Below are positions 21,871-30,499 of a stretch of DNA of 33,631 nt, piece by piece. The DNA comes from Bacteroidales bacterium (GTDB taxonomy: Bacteria; Bacteroidota; Bacteroidia; Bacteroidales; UBA932), in assembly GCA_024689525.1 (NCBI GenBank), contig JAILDI010000031.1, positions 1-33,631 on the forward strand. The letters run 5' to 3'. The notes beneath the pieces are model-generated. The model saw only the letters and a list, made by a program, of their open reading frames with translations. It ran no database searches and was not told the origin of the DNA. The translations under genes and the position numbers were made by a program. Positions within the stretch are counted from its first letter, which is position 1. The number at the start of each line of letters is the position of its first letter.

Positions 21871-24264
21871 ATGAAGACAAAAGATATGTTCTCCCCAACC
21901 TCTATGGAGGTGAATATTATGCCCGTGATGGGGGAAGGGCTGATTAACGTGGACGAGTCCACTTTGCCGGACGCAATCCCTATCCTGGCGCTGCGCAATG
22001 CGGTTGTTTTTCCGGGGACGGTGTTCCCGGTGACCATCGGCAGGCCCAAGTCGGTGAGGCTTGTGCGTGACGTGGAGTCCAAGGACGGCCTCCTTGGTGC
22101 AGTGCCGCAGACGGATGTGAACGTGGAGGAGCCTGCAGAGCAGGATCTCTACAAGTTCGGTACTGTGTGCAAGGTGGTCAAGACGCTGGAGATGCCGGAC
22201 GGTTCGCTCACTGCAATACTCCAGGGCGTGAAGCGCCTGGAACTGGACGGAATCATTTCCTACGAACCTTATATCGTGGCCCGCGTGCATTACCGTGAGG
22301 ATATCAGGGACGAGATGCCCCAGGACGAGAAGAAGGTGCTCATGGAGTCGCTCAAGGAGAAGGCTGCGCAGATAGTGAAGTCTTCTTCCTTCGTGCCCAA
22401 GGAGGCAGTGGGGGCGCTTATGTCCATCGACAGTTTCCGTTTCCTGGTGAATTTCATTGCCACCACTATTGAGGTGGAGAATTTCCAGGACAGGGCGGCT
22501 CTGCTTCAATGGGACAAGCTTTCGGAGAGGGGACTGGCGCTGCTCAAGCTGCTGGACACCCAGCTGCGACTGCTCCAGATCAAGCAGGAGATTAATCAGA
22601 AGGTTAAATCCGACATCGACCAGCAGCAGAGGGAATACTACCTTAACAACCAGCTTCGCACCATCCAGGAGGAGCTCGGAATGGACGAAGGGGAGGAATT
22701 CGCAAAGCTGCGCCAGAGGGCCGACTCAAAGAAGTGGTCCAAGCAGGTGAGGGAAATCTTCGACAAGGAGATGGCCCGCCTGGAGAAGTACAATCCGTCT
22801 TCGCCGGACTACAGCATACAGTATAATTACGTACAGTTCATCCTGGACCTGCCCTGGGGCGAGATGTCGGACGACAATCTGGATCTCAAGAACGCCCGCA
22901 AGGTGCTGGACGAGGATCACTTCGGCCTGGACCAGGTGAAGGACAGAATAATCGAATATCTTGCGGTTTTGAAACTTAAGGGCAATATGAAATCGCCCAT
23001 CCTGTGCCTCTGGGGCCCTCCCGGAGTGGGCAAGACATCGCTTGGAAAGTCCGTCGCGAGGGCTCTCGGGCGCAAGTACGTGAGGATTTCGCTGGGCGGC
23101 GTCCACGACGAGGCGGAGATCCGCGGCCACAGGAAAACCTATATCGGTGCACTGCCGGGCAGGATCCTGAGCGGCATCCAGAGGGCGGGGACATCGAACC
23201 CCGTCATAGTGCTGGACGAAGTGGATAAACTGGGGGCCGATTTCAAGGGCGATCCTTCCAGCGCGCTGCTGGAGGCCCTGGATCCGGAGCAGAACTCCAC
23301 GTTCCACGACAACTACCTGGACATCGACTATGACCTCTCCAATGTGCTGTTCATCACTACCGCGAATGGCATTTCCACCATTCAGTCGGCCCTGAAGGAC
23401 AGGATGGAAATGATAAACGTCACCGGTTATCTGGCTGAGGAGAAGCTGGAGATCGCAAAGAATTTCCTCATCCCCAAGCAGCTTAAGGAGCACGGCCTGA
23501 AGGACGGTCAGCTGTCGATTGACAAGCCCGCGCTCTCGGAGATTGTGGAGAGCTATACCCACGAATCAGGCGTACGTGGCCTGGAGAAGCAGATTGCCAA
23601 GATTGCACGTGTCACCGCCAAGAAGATCGCCCTCGAGGAGGAGTATCCCAAGACAGTGAAGAAGGAACACCTGAAGGAGTATCTGGGCCTGCCAGTGTCG
23701 TTCCACGACAAGGTGAAGGGCAACGAGGGCCCCGGCGTGGTCACCGGCCTGGCCTGGACCGAGATGGGAGGCGAGATCCTGTTTGTGGAGAGTTCCGTGT
23801 CAAACGGGAAGGGCAACCTGTCCATGACGGGTAACCTCGGCGACGTGATGAAGGAGAGTGCCCAGATTGCCTGGCAGTACATCAAGGCCCATCCGGAAAT
23901 GGCGGGGATGACCACCGAGCAGTTCATGGCGAAGGATATCCACGTGCACGTTCCGGAAGGTGCGGTGCCCAAGGACGGGCCGTCGGCTGGTATTACTATG
24001 GTTTGTTCGATGGTATCGGCCCTTAAGGGAAAAGGCCTCAAGAAGGGCTATGCGATGACGGGCGAAATGACGCTCAGGGGCCGTGTACTGCCGGTTGGAG
24101 GCATCAAGGAGAAGATCCTTGCGGCCAAGAGGGCGGGGGTTCACACCATCGTTTTGTCGGAGGATAATAAAAAAGATATCGAAGATATTAAGGAAATTTA
24201 CGTAAAAGGTCTTACCTTTGTGTATGTTAAAAATATAGGCGACGTTGTCGAAGCCGTATTTTAG
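21871..24264 (+). CDS. lon: ATP-dependent protease La (Lon)
   Basis: A 797-residue AAA+ serine protease that degrades misfolded and regulatory proteins in the cytoplasm. Order of domains: LAN substrate-binding domain (about 30-230, [20 protein letters not shown]), coiled coil ([17 protein letters not shown]), AAA+ module with Walker [10 protein letters not shown] at about 381-389 and Walker [12 protein letters not shown], and C-terminal protease domain with Ser705 in PKDGPSAGI and Lys746 in GGIKEKIL as the Ser-Lys dyad. The size matches LonA. The ATG at 21871 is the first after the palindromic region. ung follows after 9 nt, starting a lon-ung-coaD run. Confidence 0.97.
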   Translation: MKTKDMFSPTSMEVNIMPVMGEGLINVDESTLPDAIPILALRNAVVFPGTVFPVTIGRPKSVRLVRDVESKDGLLGAVPQTDVNVEEPAEQDLYKFGTVCKVVKTLEMPDGSLTAILQGVKRLELDGIISYEPYIVARVHYREDIRDEMPQDEKKVLMESLKEKAAQIVKSSSFVPKEAVGALMSIDSFRFLVNFIATTIEVENFQDRAALLQWDKLSERGLALLKLLDTQLRLLQIKQEINQKVKSDIDQQQREYYLNNQLRTIQEELGMDEGEEFAKLRQRADSKKWSKQVREIFDKEMARLEKYNPSSPDYSIQYNYVQFILDLPWGEMSDDNLDLKNARKVLDEDHFGLDQVKDRIIEYLAVLKLKGNMKSPILCLWGPPGVGKTSLGKSVARALGRKYVRISLGGVHDEAEIRGHRKTYIGALPGRILSGIQRAGTSNPVIVLDEVDKLGADFKGDPSSALLEALDPEQNSTFHDNYLDIDYDLSNVLFITTANGISTIQSALKDRMEMINVTGYLAEEKLEIAKNFLIPKQLKEHGLKDGQLSIDKPALSEIVESYTHESGVRGLEKQIAKIARVTAKKIALEEEYPKTVKKEHLKEYLGLPVSFHDKVKGNEGPGVVTGLAWTEMGGEILFVESSVSNGKGNLSMTGNLGDVMKESAQIAWQYIKAHPEMAGMTTEQFMAKDIHVHVPEGAVPKDGPSAGITMVCSMVSALKGKGLKKGYAMTGEMTLRGRVLPVGGIKEKILAAKRAGVHTIVLSEDNKKDIEDIKEIYVKGLTFVYVKNIGDVVEAVF

Positions 24265-24273
24265 GACACCACA

Positions 24274-24942
24274 ATGGACGTAAAAATCGAAAAATCTTGG
24301 AAAGACGCACTGTCTGGCGAATTCGAAAAACCGTATTTCGCGCAGTTGGTGCGCTTTCTTCATCAGGAGAAGGCCGCCGGAAAGGTGATTTATCCTCCGG
24401 GCGGGGCAATCTTCAAGGCCTTCGACCTCACCCCGCTGCCGGAGGTGAAGGTGGTCATACTGGGGCAGGACCCGTATCACGGCCCCGGTCAGGCTATGGG
24501 CCTTTGTTTCTCCGTGCCGGACGGCGTGCCCGCACCGCCTTCCCTGGTGAATATTTTCAAGGAGATTGAAACTGACCTGGGGGTGCGTATGAGCGGCTCG
24601 CCGGACCTGGAGAAATGGGCCAGGCAGGGCGTGCTGCTGCTGAACACGGTGCTCACGGTACAGGCAGGCGCTCCCACTTCCCACAGCCGCATCGGCTGGC
24701 AGGAGTTCACGGATGCGGTTATCCGTACGGTTTCCGAGAAGTGTTCCGGCGTGGTTTTCCTGCTCTGGGGCAGATATGCCCAGACAAAAGCCGAACTCAT
24801 CGACCATAATAAACATACGGTCCTGATGGCCGCACACCCGTCGCCGCTGGCCCGGGGGGCGTTTTTCGGCTGCAGGCATTTTTCCAAGACAAACGAGATT
24901 CTAAGGAGCGAGGGGCTCGCTCCCATCGACTGGCAATTATGA
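24274..24942 (+). CDS. ung: Uracil-DNA glycosylase, family 1
   Basis: A 222-residue repair enzyme that excises uracil from DNA. The water-activating motif GQDPYHGPGQAMGLCFSV carries Asp66. The DNA-intercalation motif HPSPLARGAFFGCRHF carries His188, and LLLNTVLTVQAG and VFLLWGRYAQ are also present, all typical of family 1 UDG. The start ATG 9 nt after lon gives MDVKIEKSWKDALSGEF. The end overlaps coaD by 4 nt (ATGA). Confidence 0.96.
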   Translation: MDVKIEKSWKDALSGEFEKPYFAQLVRFLHQEKAAGKVIYPPGGAIFKAFDLTPLPEVKVVILGQDPYHGPGQAMGLCFSVPDGVPAPPSLVNIFKEIETDLGVRMSGSPDLEKWARQGVLLLNTVLTVQAGAPTSHSRIGWQEFTDAVIRTVSEKCSGVVFLLWGRYAQTKAELIDHNKHTVLMAAHPSPLARGAFFGCRHFSKTNEILRSEGLAPIDWQL

Positions 24943-25397
24943 AGACAAAAGCTTTGTTCCCCGGCTCGTTCGACCCTTTCACCGCCGGGCATCTGAATAT
25001 CCTGAAGAGGGCCCTCACAATGTTCGACGAGGTTGTGGTGGCCGCCGGTATCAACCAGGACAAACGCGGTTTCTTCTCGATGGAGAAGAGGCTGGACATA
25101 ATCCGTCAGGCCACTTCCGGCCTGGATGGCGTGTCGATAGTGGAGTACGACAAACTCACCATCGACCTTTGCCGGGAGCTGGGAATCCGTCACATCGTGA
25201 GGGGAGTGCGGAATATGATCGACTTTGAGACGGAGCGCTCCATTGCCGATGCAAACCGTCGCCTGGCTCCGGACATCGAGACCATTATTATCCCTACCGC
25301 GCAGGAGTTTGCGCATATTTCGTCATCGGCCGTCAGGGATATCCTCCGCCACGGGGGCGACTATTCGGCCTTTATCCCGGAAGGAGTACAGTTATGA
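24939..25397 (+). CDS. coaD: Phosphopantetheine adenylyltransferase
   Basis: A 152-residue nucleotidyltransferase catalysing the penultimate step of coenzyme A synthesis: ATP plus 4'-phosphopantetheine gives dephospho-CoA. The N-terminal PGSFDPFTAGHLNIL holds the T/HxGH nucleotide-binding motif. R..RN..DFE.E (GVRNMIDFETE), IIIPTAQEFAHISSSAVRDI and the end (YSAFIPEGVQ) match the family. It overlaps ung by 4 nt and overlaps the next gene by 4 nt (ATGA), showing coupled translation through three genes. Confidence 0.96.
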   Translation: MKTKALFPGSFDPFTAGHLNILKRALTMFDEVVVAAGINQDKRGFFSMEKRLDIIRQATSGLDGVSIVEYDKLTIDLCRELGIRHIVRGVRNMIDFETERSIADANRRLAPDIETIIIPTAQEFAHISSSAVRDILRHGGDYSAFIPEGVQL

Positions 25398-26866
25398 GAA
25401 GGATCCTGAGCATTCTGGCCGCGCTGTTTTTGGCTTTTTCGGCATTGGCGCAACAGGCCGATACGTCCCGCTTCGCCGCCCTTGGCGCCAAACTGGACGA
25501 GTATTTCTCCGCCCTTCAGGGGGAGAGTGCCGATGTGCAGAATTCGGAGGTGGACTTCATCATTTCCTCATGCACGGACCCTGCCGTAAAGCAGTGGGTT
25601 GCGCTTTATGTGTACGACCATTACCTCAATTCCAAGATTATGGGAGAGGAGGCTGTGGCCGTTCACACGGCTAAGGAGTGGTTCCTGAGCGGAAAGATTC
25701 CGATGGAGAGCGACATCGACCTTATGAATGCCAGGATCTATGTGCAGTTCAACGAGAATTCGCAGGTGGGTCTTCCTGCGCCGGAGATTACGCTTCAGGA
25801 TGCCCGCGGGGCTATGGTTTCCGTGCCGGAGAAGGGAAAATACTCCGTGCTGTATTTCTACGACACTTCCTGCGCTTCGTGCAGGATGGAATCGGCCCAT
25901 CTGAAGAGTTTTTTATCGACAAATACTTTCCCGCTGGAGTTCTGCGCGGTTTACGTGGGCTCCGACGCGGCCGCCTGGAAGCGCTACAGGGAGAATGAAC
26001 TGAATGTGGACGGGGCCTTGCATCTCTGGGATCCCGAGATGGATTCCGACTTCCAGATTCAGTACGGCGTGCTGTCTACTCCCCAGATGGTGCTCGTGGC
26101 CCCGTCCGGAAAGATTCTGGGGCGCAAGCTGGATACTCCCGCGCTGCAAACGCTGCTTGCCTTTGAGACGGGTGGGGACGATTATGCCTACGGCGCCCAG
26201 GTCCAGATGGATTTCTTCACGGAGCTGTTTGTGCGGTACGGTTCGGATTTGTCGGCCGATACAGTTGAGGAGGTTGCCTCCTATATCGCCGGACAGACTC
26301 TTGGGGAGGGCGATCTGGAGCAGTACAAGCAGATGGAGGGAGACCTTCTCTACTTCCTTTATTCCAGGTCCGATGAGGCCCTGAAGGCCGGCGCGCTGCC
26401 GTTCATCGACAAATATATCCTTGGAACCACCGGTATTTGGACGGAGAAGGAGGATACTGTGAACGTCCTGTCTTTGGCCGTGATGATGAAAGATCTGCTT
26501 TCGCGCACTCCTGTGGGGTCTACCGTGCCTTCGGACCTTACGGTTCCCGGTGTCCTGCGCCGCAGGCCGTGCCTGTTCCGCAAGGGAACGAAGGAAGGGG
26601 AGTTCCGTCTGGTGAAGATTGGCCGTGCCTATGTGGTTTTCTACAGCGAGGGATGTTCGTCCTGCCAGGAAACGCTGGACGCAGTTGATTCGCTGATTGC
26701 CAGAGAACGGAAGGCAAAGGTGCTTCTGGTGAATACCGACGCAATTATGGAGTCGGATCCGGAGCTTGGCGCCAGGTTGCTGGAGACATTCGACCTGTCG
26801 GCAATGCCGCTTGTGCTTAAGTTGGGCAAAGGCGGGGTGGTTGAGCAAAAGTACATACAGTTATAA
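25394..26866 (+). CDS. Exported protein with two thioredoxin-like CxxC domains (DUF5106-like)
   Basis: A 490-residue protein with a signal peptide (MRRILSILAALFLAFSALAQ), so it acts in the periplasm. An N-terminal helical domain of about 130 residues resembles DUF5106. It is followed by a TlpA/thioredoxin-like fold with CASC at residues 160-163 (YFYDTSCASCRMES) and the cis-Pro strand STPQMVLVAPSGKILG. After a helical linker a second thioredoxin-like fold carries CSSC at 421-424 (VVFYSEGCSSCQETLDAV) and AMPLVLKLGKGG. Two redox centres in one chain suggest disulfide reduction or exchange in the periplasm (inference). It overlaps coaD by 4 nt, although a link to CoA synthesis is not evident. Confidence 0.82.
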   Translation: MRRILSILAALFLAFSALAQQADTSRFAALGAKLDEYFSALQGESADVQNSEVDFIISSCTDPAVKQWVALYVYDHYLNSKIMGEEAVAVHTAKEWFLSGKIPMESDIDLMNARIYVQFNENSQVGLPAPEITLQDARGAMVSVPEKGKYSVLYFYDTSCASCRMESAHLKSFLSTNTFPLEFCAVYVGSDAAAWKRYRENELNVDGALHLWDPEMDSDFQIQYGVLSTPQMVLVAPSGKILGRKLDTPALQTLLAFETGGDDYAYGAQVQMDFFTELFVRYGSDLSADTVEEVASYIAGQTLGEGDLEQYKQMEGDLLYFLYSRSDEALKAGALPFIDKYILGTTGIWTEKEDTVNVLSLAVMMKDLLSRTPVGSTVPSDLTVPGVLRRRPCLFRKGTKEGEFRLVKIGRAYVVFYSEGCSSCQETLDAVDSLIARERKAKVLLVNTDAIMESDPELGARLLETFDLSAMPLVLKLGKGGVVEQKYIQL

Positions 26867-26867
26867 T

Positions 26868-27110
26868 ATGGCAAGAAAGAAGCAAAAACTGCCCGTAAGC
26901 GGCGTAGACCCGGATTTTCTGGAGAAACAGAGAAGGGCTATGCTGCGGCGTCACCGCTATGTCCTCTATCTGAACGACAACGAAAAGTCGGTGATCGAGT
27001 CCTATTGCGAACGGTTCAACACCAGCCGTGGAAAATCGGCTATCATGAGGGGAATGATCATGGAAATGATGATGGAGGAGCTGGACCTTAACCATCCAAC
27101 CCTGTTCTAG
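26868..27110 (+). CDS. Small conserved Bacteroidales protein, possible ribbon-helix-helix
   Basis: An 80-residue basic protein: a Lys-rich N-terminus (MARKKQKLPVSG), VDPDFLEKQRRAMLRRHRYV, then LYLNDNEKSVIESYCERFNTS and a Met-rich helix ending DLNHPTLF. The pattern of one short strand (YVLYLND) followed by two helices resembles ribbon-helix-helix DNA-binding proteins. Closely similar proteins of the same length and ending are common in Bacteroidales and remain unnamed. The ATG at 26868 is chosen, one base after the preceding stop. An upstream in-frame start at 26766 would read through the previous gene. Function not known. Confidence 0.75.
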   Translation: MARKKQKLPVSGVDPDFLEKQRRAMLRRHRYVLYLNDNEKSVIESYCERFNTSRGKSAIMRGMIMEMMMEELDLNHPTLF

Positions 27111-27113
27111 ACT

Positions 27114-27416
27114 ATGCTGGGCGACGATTTCAAGATTATTGCCGATGTGCCCCTGGAGGGCGGCGGCCGCCACATCAGCGCGCAGCCATCGGCCCTGGTA
27201 TGCTCCCGTCAGATCGACTTCGACATCATCGACGGTAAGATTCACAATCTCCGGTATATGGGGGGATGCCACGGGAACCTTCAGGCGCTGGGGGCGCTGC
27301 TGGAAGGCCAGAGCGTTGACTTCGCCTTTGAGCGGCTCACGGGGATAAACTGCAAGGAGCGTGGAACTTCCTGTTCCGACCAGCTCGTGCGCATAATGCG
27401 CAGTTTGTATATTTGA
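27114..27416 (+). CDS. TSCPD-domain protein (TIGR03905-like)
   Basis: A 100-residue protein. Residues about 28-95 match the TSCPD domain: CSRQIDFDIIDGKIHNLRYMGGCHGNLQAL...LEGQSVDFAFERLTGINC, then the name-giving motif, here TSCSDQL. Four Cys residues (about 30, 51, 80 and 87) could bind metal. Related domains occur at the C-terminus of some ribonucleotide reductases and as stand-alone small proteins of unknown role. It begins 3 nt after the previous gene. The tRNA-Gln promoter's -33 element lies inside its last codons. Start ATG at 27114 is the only suitable one. Confidence 0.82.
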   Translation: MLGDDFKIIADVPLEGGGRHISAQPSALVCSRQIDFDIIDGKIHNLRYMGGCHGNLQALGALLEGQSVDFAFERLTGINCKERGTSCSDQLVRIMRSLYI

Positions 27417-27435
27417 ATTATTTGAGGTAAATTTG
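27404..27435 (+). promoter_or_regulatory. Promoter of tRNA-Gln and trpS
   Basis: -33 element TTTG (27404-27407), 20-nt spacer, -7 element TAAATTTG (27428-27435), a full match to the Bacteroidota consensus. The start site is expected near 27441, about 6 nt before the mature tRNA. Confidence 0.72.
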
Positions 27436-27446
27436 CGCCCTCGTCT

Positions 27447-27517
27447 TGAGATGTGGTGTAATGGCAGCACAAGGGATTTTGGTTCCCTTAGTCAGCGTTC
27501 GAATCGCTGCATCTCAA
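27447..27517 (+). tRNA. tRNA-Gln (anticodon TTG)
   Basis: A complete cloverleaf: acceptor TGAGATG/CATCTCA, anticodon stem AGGGA/TCCCT with loop TTTTGGT (anticodon TTG), and T arm CAGCG-TTCGAAT-CGCTG. The discriminator base is A and CCA is not encoded. The gene has its own promoter, and trpS starts only 15 nt later. Confidence 0.95.
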
Positions 27518-27532
27518 CTTTTTTGTATATAT

Positions 27533-28642
27533 ATGGGAAGAATAATCCTTACCGGCGACCGTCCTACCGGCAAACTCCATCTGGGCCATTATGTGGGCTC
27601 GCTCCGCAACCGTGTCATCATTCAGAACACCTGGGAATATGACAGGATGTTCGTGTTCATTGCCGATGTCCAGGCACTCACGGACAATGCGGATAACCCC
27701 GAGAAGGTGCGCCAGAATATCATAGAGGTGGCCCTGGACTATCTGTCCTGCGGCCTGGACCCTTCCAAGGTTACGATCTTCATCCAGAGCATGATCCCTG
27801 AACTGCACGAGATGACGCAGTTCTTCTCCAATCTGGTAACCGTGCAAAGGCTGCAGCGCAATCCTACCGTCAAGTCTGAGATGGCCCAACGCGGCTTCCA
27901 CGACGGGGCGGAGGACGACAACCGCCGCGGCCTTCCCGTGGGATTCTTTACGTATCCCATTTCACAGGCTGCCGATATCTGCGCCTTCAAATCCACCACG
28001 GTGCCCGTGGGTGCCGACCAGGAACCCATGCTTGAGCAGTGCAGGGAAATCGTGCGCAGTTTCAACAGCACATATGCACCCGTGCTTGTGGAGCCGGAGA
28101 TTTACCTCCCTGCGAATATGGTGTGCCGCAGGCTGCCGGGAACCGACGGCAAGGCCAAGATGTCCAAGAGCCTGGGTAACTGCATCTATCTGTCGGACGA
28201 CCCCAAGGAGATGGAGGCGAAAGTGAAGTCTATGTTCACAGATCCCGGTCATCTCCGTGTTGAGGATCCCGGAAAGGTGGAAGGCAACTGCGTGTTCACG
28301 TATCTTGATGCGTTTGTGGAACCGGACGATTTCGAGAAGTTCTGGCCGGAGTATGCTTCCCTGGACGAGGTCAAGGATCACTACCGCCGCGGCGGCCTTG
28401 GCGACATGAAGTGCAAGAAGTTCCTGATTAATGTGCTTCACGACCGCCTGCAGCCCATCCGCGAGCGCCGTCACTTCTACGAGCAGGACATCCCCGGCGT
28501 GTACGAGATTCTCCGCAAGGGCTCTTTGGCTGCCCGCGAAGTCGCCGCCGCCACCCTCCACGAAATGAAGGATGCGATGAAGATCAACTACTTCGACGAC
28601 GCCGCCCTCATCGCCGCCCAATCCGAGAAATACGGAGCGTAA
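27533..28642 (+). CDS. trpS: Tryptophanyl-tRNA synthetase
   Basis: A 369-residue class I synthetase. The HIGH motif is HLGH at residues 16-19 ([18 protein letters not shown]) and the KMSKS motif is at 209-213 ([11 protein letters not shown]). [10 protein letters not shown] and [15 protein letters not shown] are family-typical, as is an acidic [12 protein letters not shown] insert seen in related bacteria. The ATG at 27533 is chosen: the longer frame runs back through the tRNA gene. Only 15 nt, T/A-rich and without a Shine-Dalgarno site, separates it from tRNA-Gln, so it is presumably co-transcribed and freed by tRNA 3' processing. A strong terminator follows. Confidence 0.96.
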   Translation: MGRIILTGDRPTGKLHLGHYVGSLRNRVIIQNTWEYDRMFVFIADVQALTDNADNPEKVRQNIIEVALDYLSCGLDPSKVTIFIQSMIPELHEMTQFFSNLVTVQRLQRNPTVKSEMAQRGFHDGAEDDNRRGLPVGFFTYPISQAADICAFKSTTVPVGADQEPMLEQCREIVRSFNSTYAPVLVEPEIYLPANMVCRRLPGTDGKAKMSKSLGNCIYLSDDPKEMEAKVKSMFTDPGHLRVEDPGKVEGNCVFTYLDAFVEPDDFEKFWPEYASLDEVKDHYRRGGLGDMKCKKFLINVLHDRLQPIRERRHFYEQDIPGVYEILRKGSLAAREVAAATLHEMKDAMKINYFDDAALIAAQSEKYGA

Positions 28643-28673
28643 ACTCTAACTCGCTGATTATTAGCGACTTGTT

Positions 28674-28709
28674 AAAACGGGGTGTTGCATTTTGCAACAC
28701 CCCGTTTTT
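28674..28709 (+). terminator. Rho-independent terminator of trpS
   Basis: ACGGGGTGTTGCA (28677-28689), loop TTT, TGCAACACCCCGT (28693-28705): a perfect 13-bp stem flanked by A4 and T5. A weaker hairpin, TCGCT/AGCGA, precedes it. Confidence 0.92.
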
Positions 28710-28747
28710 GTATCTCGTTGTGTATCAACCACTTCCACTTTACGCCC

Positions 28748-28991
28748 GACTTTTGTCTGGGAGAAGATGTGTGGTGTCCAGGGAACTCCGTTCCGCTTCG
28801 CTCCACTCCGGCCCCTCCCATTGTGCGAGAGCCAAGGCGCCATCAGGCGCCCCGGCCGGTCCGTGACTTTGCTCGCAAAGTTGGAAAGGACTTGAGGCCG
28901 GCAGGGGTTTGGGGGCTGGCCCCCAGTATAAAAGGCCGGGGGTGGACACGTCCCCGGACATCACACATCTTCTCCTTTTCAGCCAAAAGTC
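28748..28991. repeat. Long imperfect inverted repeat with nested hairpins, MITE-like or RNA element
   Basis: The left arm 28748-28783 (starting GACTTTTGTCTGGGAGAAG) matches the reverse complement of the right arm 28952-28991 at about 33 of 36 positions, with one 4-nt insertion on the right. The core GGAGAAGATGTGTG is exact. The 168 nt between the arms is very GC-rich and holds further hairpins: GGCGCC-ATCA-GGCGCC (28836-28851), ACTTTGC-TC-GCAAAGT (28866-28881) and GGGGG-CTGG-CCCCC (28911-28924). Open frames exist on both strands, but they are Pro/Ala/Ser-rich, overlap one another and have no recognisable domain. The arms could be ends of a non-autonomous mobile element or the closing stem of a large RNA. 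Confidence 0.6.
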
Positions 28992-29250
28992 TCTCAAAAG
29001 ACGAGAGTTCGGACAGTTATACAGGCAGGACTTATGGTCCTGAGTGCCATAGGCGAAAAATGGCATGCGGGGAGGCTCGTGCAGTGAGCGGTGCTGCGCA
29101 AGCAGCATGACGGAGTTTGTTTGAGGACGTTAGACGCGCCGCAAGGCGTGGCTATAAGGACGAGTTCGACGTCAAGCGAACGGGTTGGGGCCATTTTTTG
29201 ACGTCAGGCCTCAGGGCTATAAGGCCTGACATAACTGTTCGAACTTGTAA
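28991..29250 (+). ncRNA. Candidate structured RNA with GNRA-capped hairpins
   Basis: Consecutive hairpins fill this stretch: CTCTC/GAGAG (28991-29007), CAGGAC/GTCCTG (29026-29042), TGCCAT/ATGGCA (29045-29065), TGCTGC-GCAA-GCAGCA (29092-29107), CGCGCC-GCAA-GGCGTG (29035 is outside; this stem is 29135-29150), GACGTCAA/TTGACGTC (29168-29175 with 29198-29205) and GTCAGGCCT/AGGCCTGAC (29203-29230). AGTTCGA near 29163 can pair with TCGAACT near 29238 to close the last two. Two stems end in GCAA tetraloops, a GNRA class that is meaningful only in plus-strand RNA. It does not look like RNase P, tmRNA, SRP or 6S RNA. No promoter was recognised. Function unknown. Confidence 0.42.
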
Positions 29251-29299
29251 TTAAAGTCGTAAAATGGAACTTGTTGATATACAGTGGATTGTACAAACT

Positions 29300-29322
29300 A
29301 AATGTGGCAAAATGCCGCATTT
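29300..29322. terminator. Hairpin downstream of alr
   Basis: AAATGTGGCA, loop AAA, TGCCGCATTT: a 10-bp stem with one G-T wobble, 46 nt past the alr stop on the minus strand. The flanking T-tracts are weak on both strands, so it is only a probable terminator. Confidence 0.5.
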
Positions 29323-29367
29323 GATTTCTGTAACTGATTGAACTACAGCGATATCTACTTTACGCTG

Positions 29368-30471
29368 TTAGCGGATGATGATGCGTTCGATGCGGCGGGG
29401 GACGCTGGAGAGGATTTCGTAGGGGATTGTGCCGAGGATGGTGGCGAGTTCGGTGACGGTGGGGTCTTCGCCGAAGATGGTGACGGTATCGCCCACTGCG
29501 GCGGGGACGCCGGTGACGTCCAGCATACACATATCCATACAGATATTGCCGATGGTGGGGACACGGTGGCCGTTGAGGGAGAAGGAGGCGGCGCCGCGGC
29601 CGAGGTGACGGTCGATGCCGTCGGCATAGCCAACGGGGATGGTGGCGATGACGGTGCCTTCCTTCGCTTTGCCCCATCGGCCGTAGCCCACTGTGTCGCC
29701 TTCGTGCAGGGTTTTAATCTGAAGGATTTTGCACTTGAGCGAGGCGGCGGGGTGGAGTTTTACGCCGGGGAGGGCGCTGACGCCATATATGCCGATGCCG
29801 AGGCGAACCATGTCGAACTGGAATTGGGGGAAGCGCTCGATGCCGGCTGAGTTGAGTATATGCCTTAAAGGCCGATAGCCCACAGAAGAGGCGATGGTTT
29901 CGTAATTGCGCTGAAACAGGTCGATCTGGCCGAGCGTGAAATCATCCTGCTCCGGGTCTTCCGCAACGCAGAGGTGGGAGAAGACGGACTTGACTTTAAC
30001 TTCCGGATGCTGTGCAAGGAATGCGGTGAGTTGGGGGATTTCGCTTGTGACGAAACCCAGGCGGTGCATGCCCGTGTCCAGTTTGATGTGAACCGGATAG
30101 TCCCTGAGACCCCGCTCGCGGAGATGCTTGCAGAAGGCTTCCAGGGTGTACAGGTTAGGTATGCTGGGCTCCAGGCGGGTTTCGATAATCTCCGGGAAAA
30201 AGTCCGTGCCCGCAGTGAGTACTATGACGGGCAGGGAGATACCGTTGCGGCGCAGTTCAAGGCCTTCTATAGGGTATGCAACAGCAAGATAATCGGCCCC
30301 CGCGCGCTGCATCATGGCGGCGAATTCCACGGCGCCGTGACCATAGGCATTGGCCTTCACGAGTACAAGCAGACGCGTTTCCGGCTCCAGTAGGGAGCGG
30401 AAATATCGGTAGTTTCCCACGCAACCTTCAAGGTCCAGTTCCAGGCGGGAAAAGTCGTCGGCCTGCATCAT
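29368..30471 (-). CDS. alr: Alanine racemase
   Basis: A 367-residue PLP enzyme that interconverts L- and D-alanine for peptidoglycan. The PLP lysine is Lys39 in VLVKANAYGHGAVEFA. HIKLDTGMHRLGF, SHLCVAEDP, GIGIYGV and TVGYGRWGKA are family blocks, and IPVGYADGIDRHLGRG plus the MCMDM-like ICMDMCMLDVT complete the active site region. It is a stand-alone racemase, not the MurF-Alr fusion found in many Bacteroidota. ATG codons at 30471 and 30468 are both possible; a TTG at 30483 lies within the promoter box and is unlikely. A -7 box TATCTTTG ends 9 nt before 30471. Confidence 0.95.
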   Translation of the reverse strand: MMQADDFSRLELDLEGCVGNYRYFRSLLEPETRLLVLVKANAYGHGAVEFAAMMQRAGADYLAVAYPIEGLELRRNGISLPVIVLTAGTDFFPEIIETRLEPSIPNLYTLEAFCKHLRERGLRDYPVHIKLDTGMHRLGFVTSEIPQLTAFLAQHPEVKVKSVFSHLCVAEDPEQDDFTLGQIDLFQRNYETIASSVGYRPLRHILNSAGIERFPQFQFDMVRLGIGIYGVSALPGVKLHPAASLKCKILQIKTLHEGDTVGYGRWGKAKEGTVIATIPVGYADGIDRHLGRGAASFSLNGHRVPTIGNICMDMCMLDVTGVPAAVGDTVTIFGEDPTVTELATILGTIPYEILSSVPRRIERIIIR

Positions 30472-30480
30472 AAGTATCCG

Positions 30481-30488
30481 CAAAGATA
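30481..30488 (-). promoter_or_regulatory. -7 promoter box for alr
   Basis: The minus strand reads TATCTTTG (TAnnTTTG), ending 9 nt before the ATG at 30471. A -33 TTTG is not evident at the expected distance. Predicts a leader of a few nucleotides. Confidence 0.55.
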
Positions 30489-30499
30489 CTTACTTTTTG

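Noticed and set aside
21718..22509. 263-codon minus-strand frame covering the lon promoter region
   Set aside because: It runs antisense to the start of lon and across the palindrome, with no recognisable protein family.
22726..23562. 278-codon minus-strand frame opposite lon
   Set aside because: Lies entirely within the AAA+ domain of lon and has no family features.
28682..29110. Open frames on both strands in the trpS-alr intergenic region (28682-29110 plus, 28740-29108 minus)
   Set aside because: They overlap each other, cross the trpS terminator or the inverted repeat, and contain only low-complexity Pro/Ala/Ser sequence; GC-rich DNA readily gives such frames. They remain weakly possible as parts of a dispersed repeat.
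28748..29250. Possible known RNA: RNase P, tmRNA, SRP or 6S RNA
   Set aside because: None of the conserved core motifs of these RNAs could be found.
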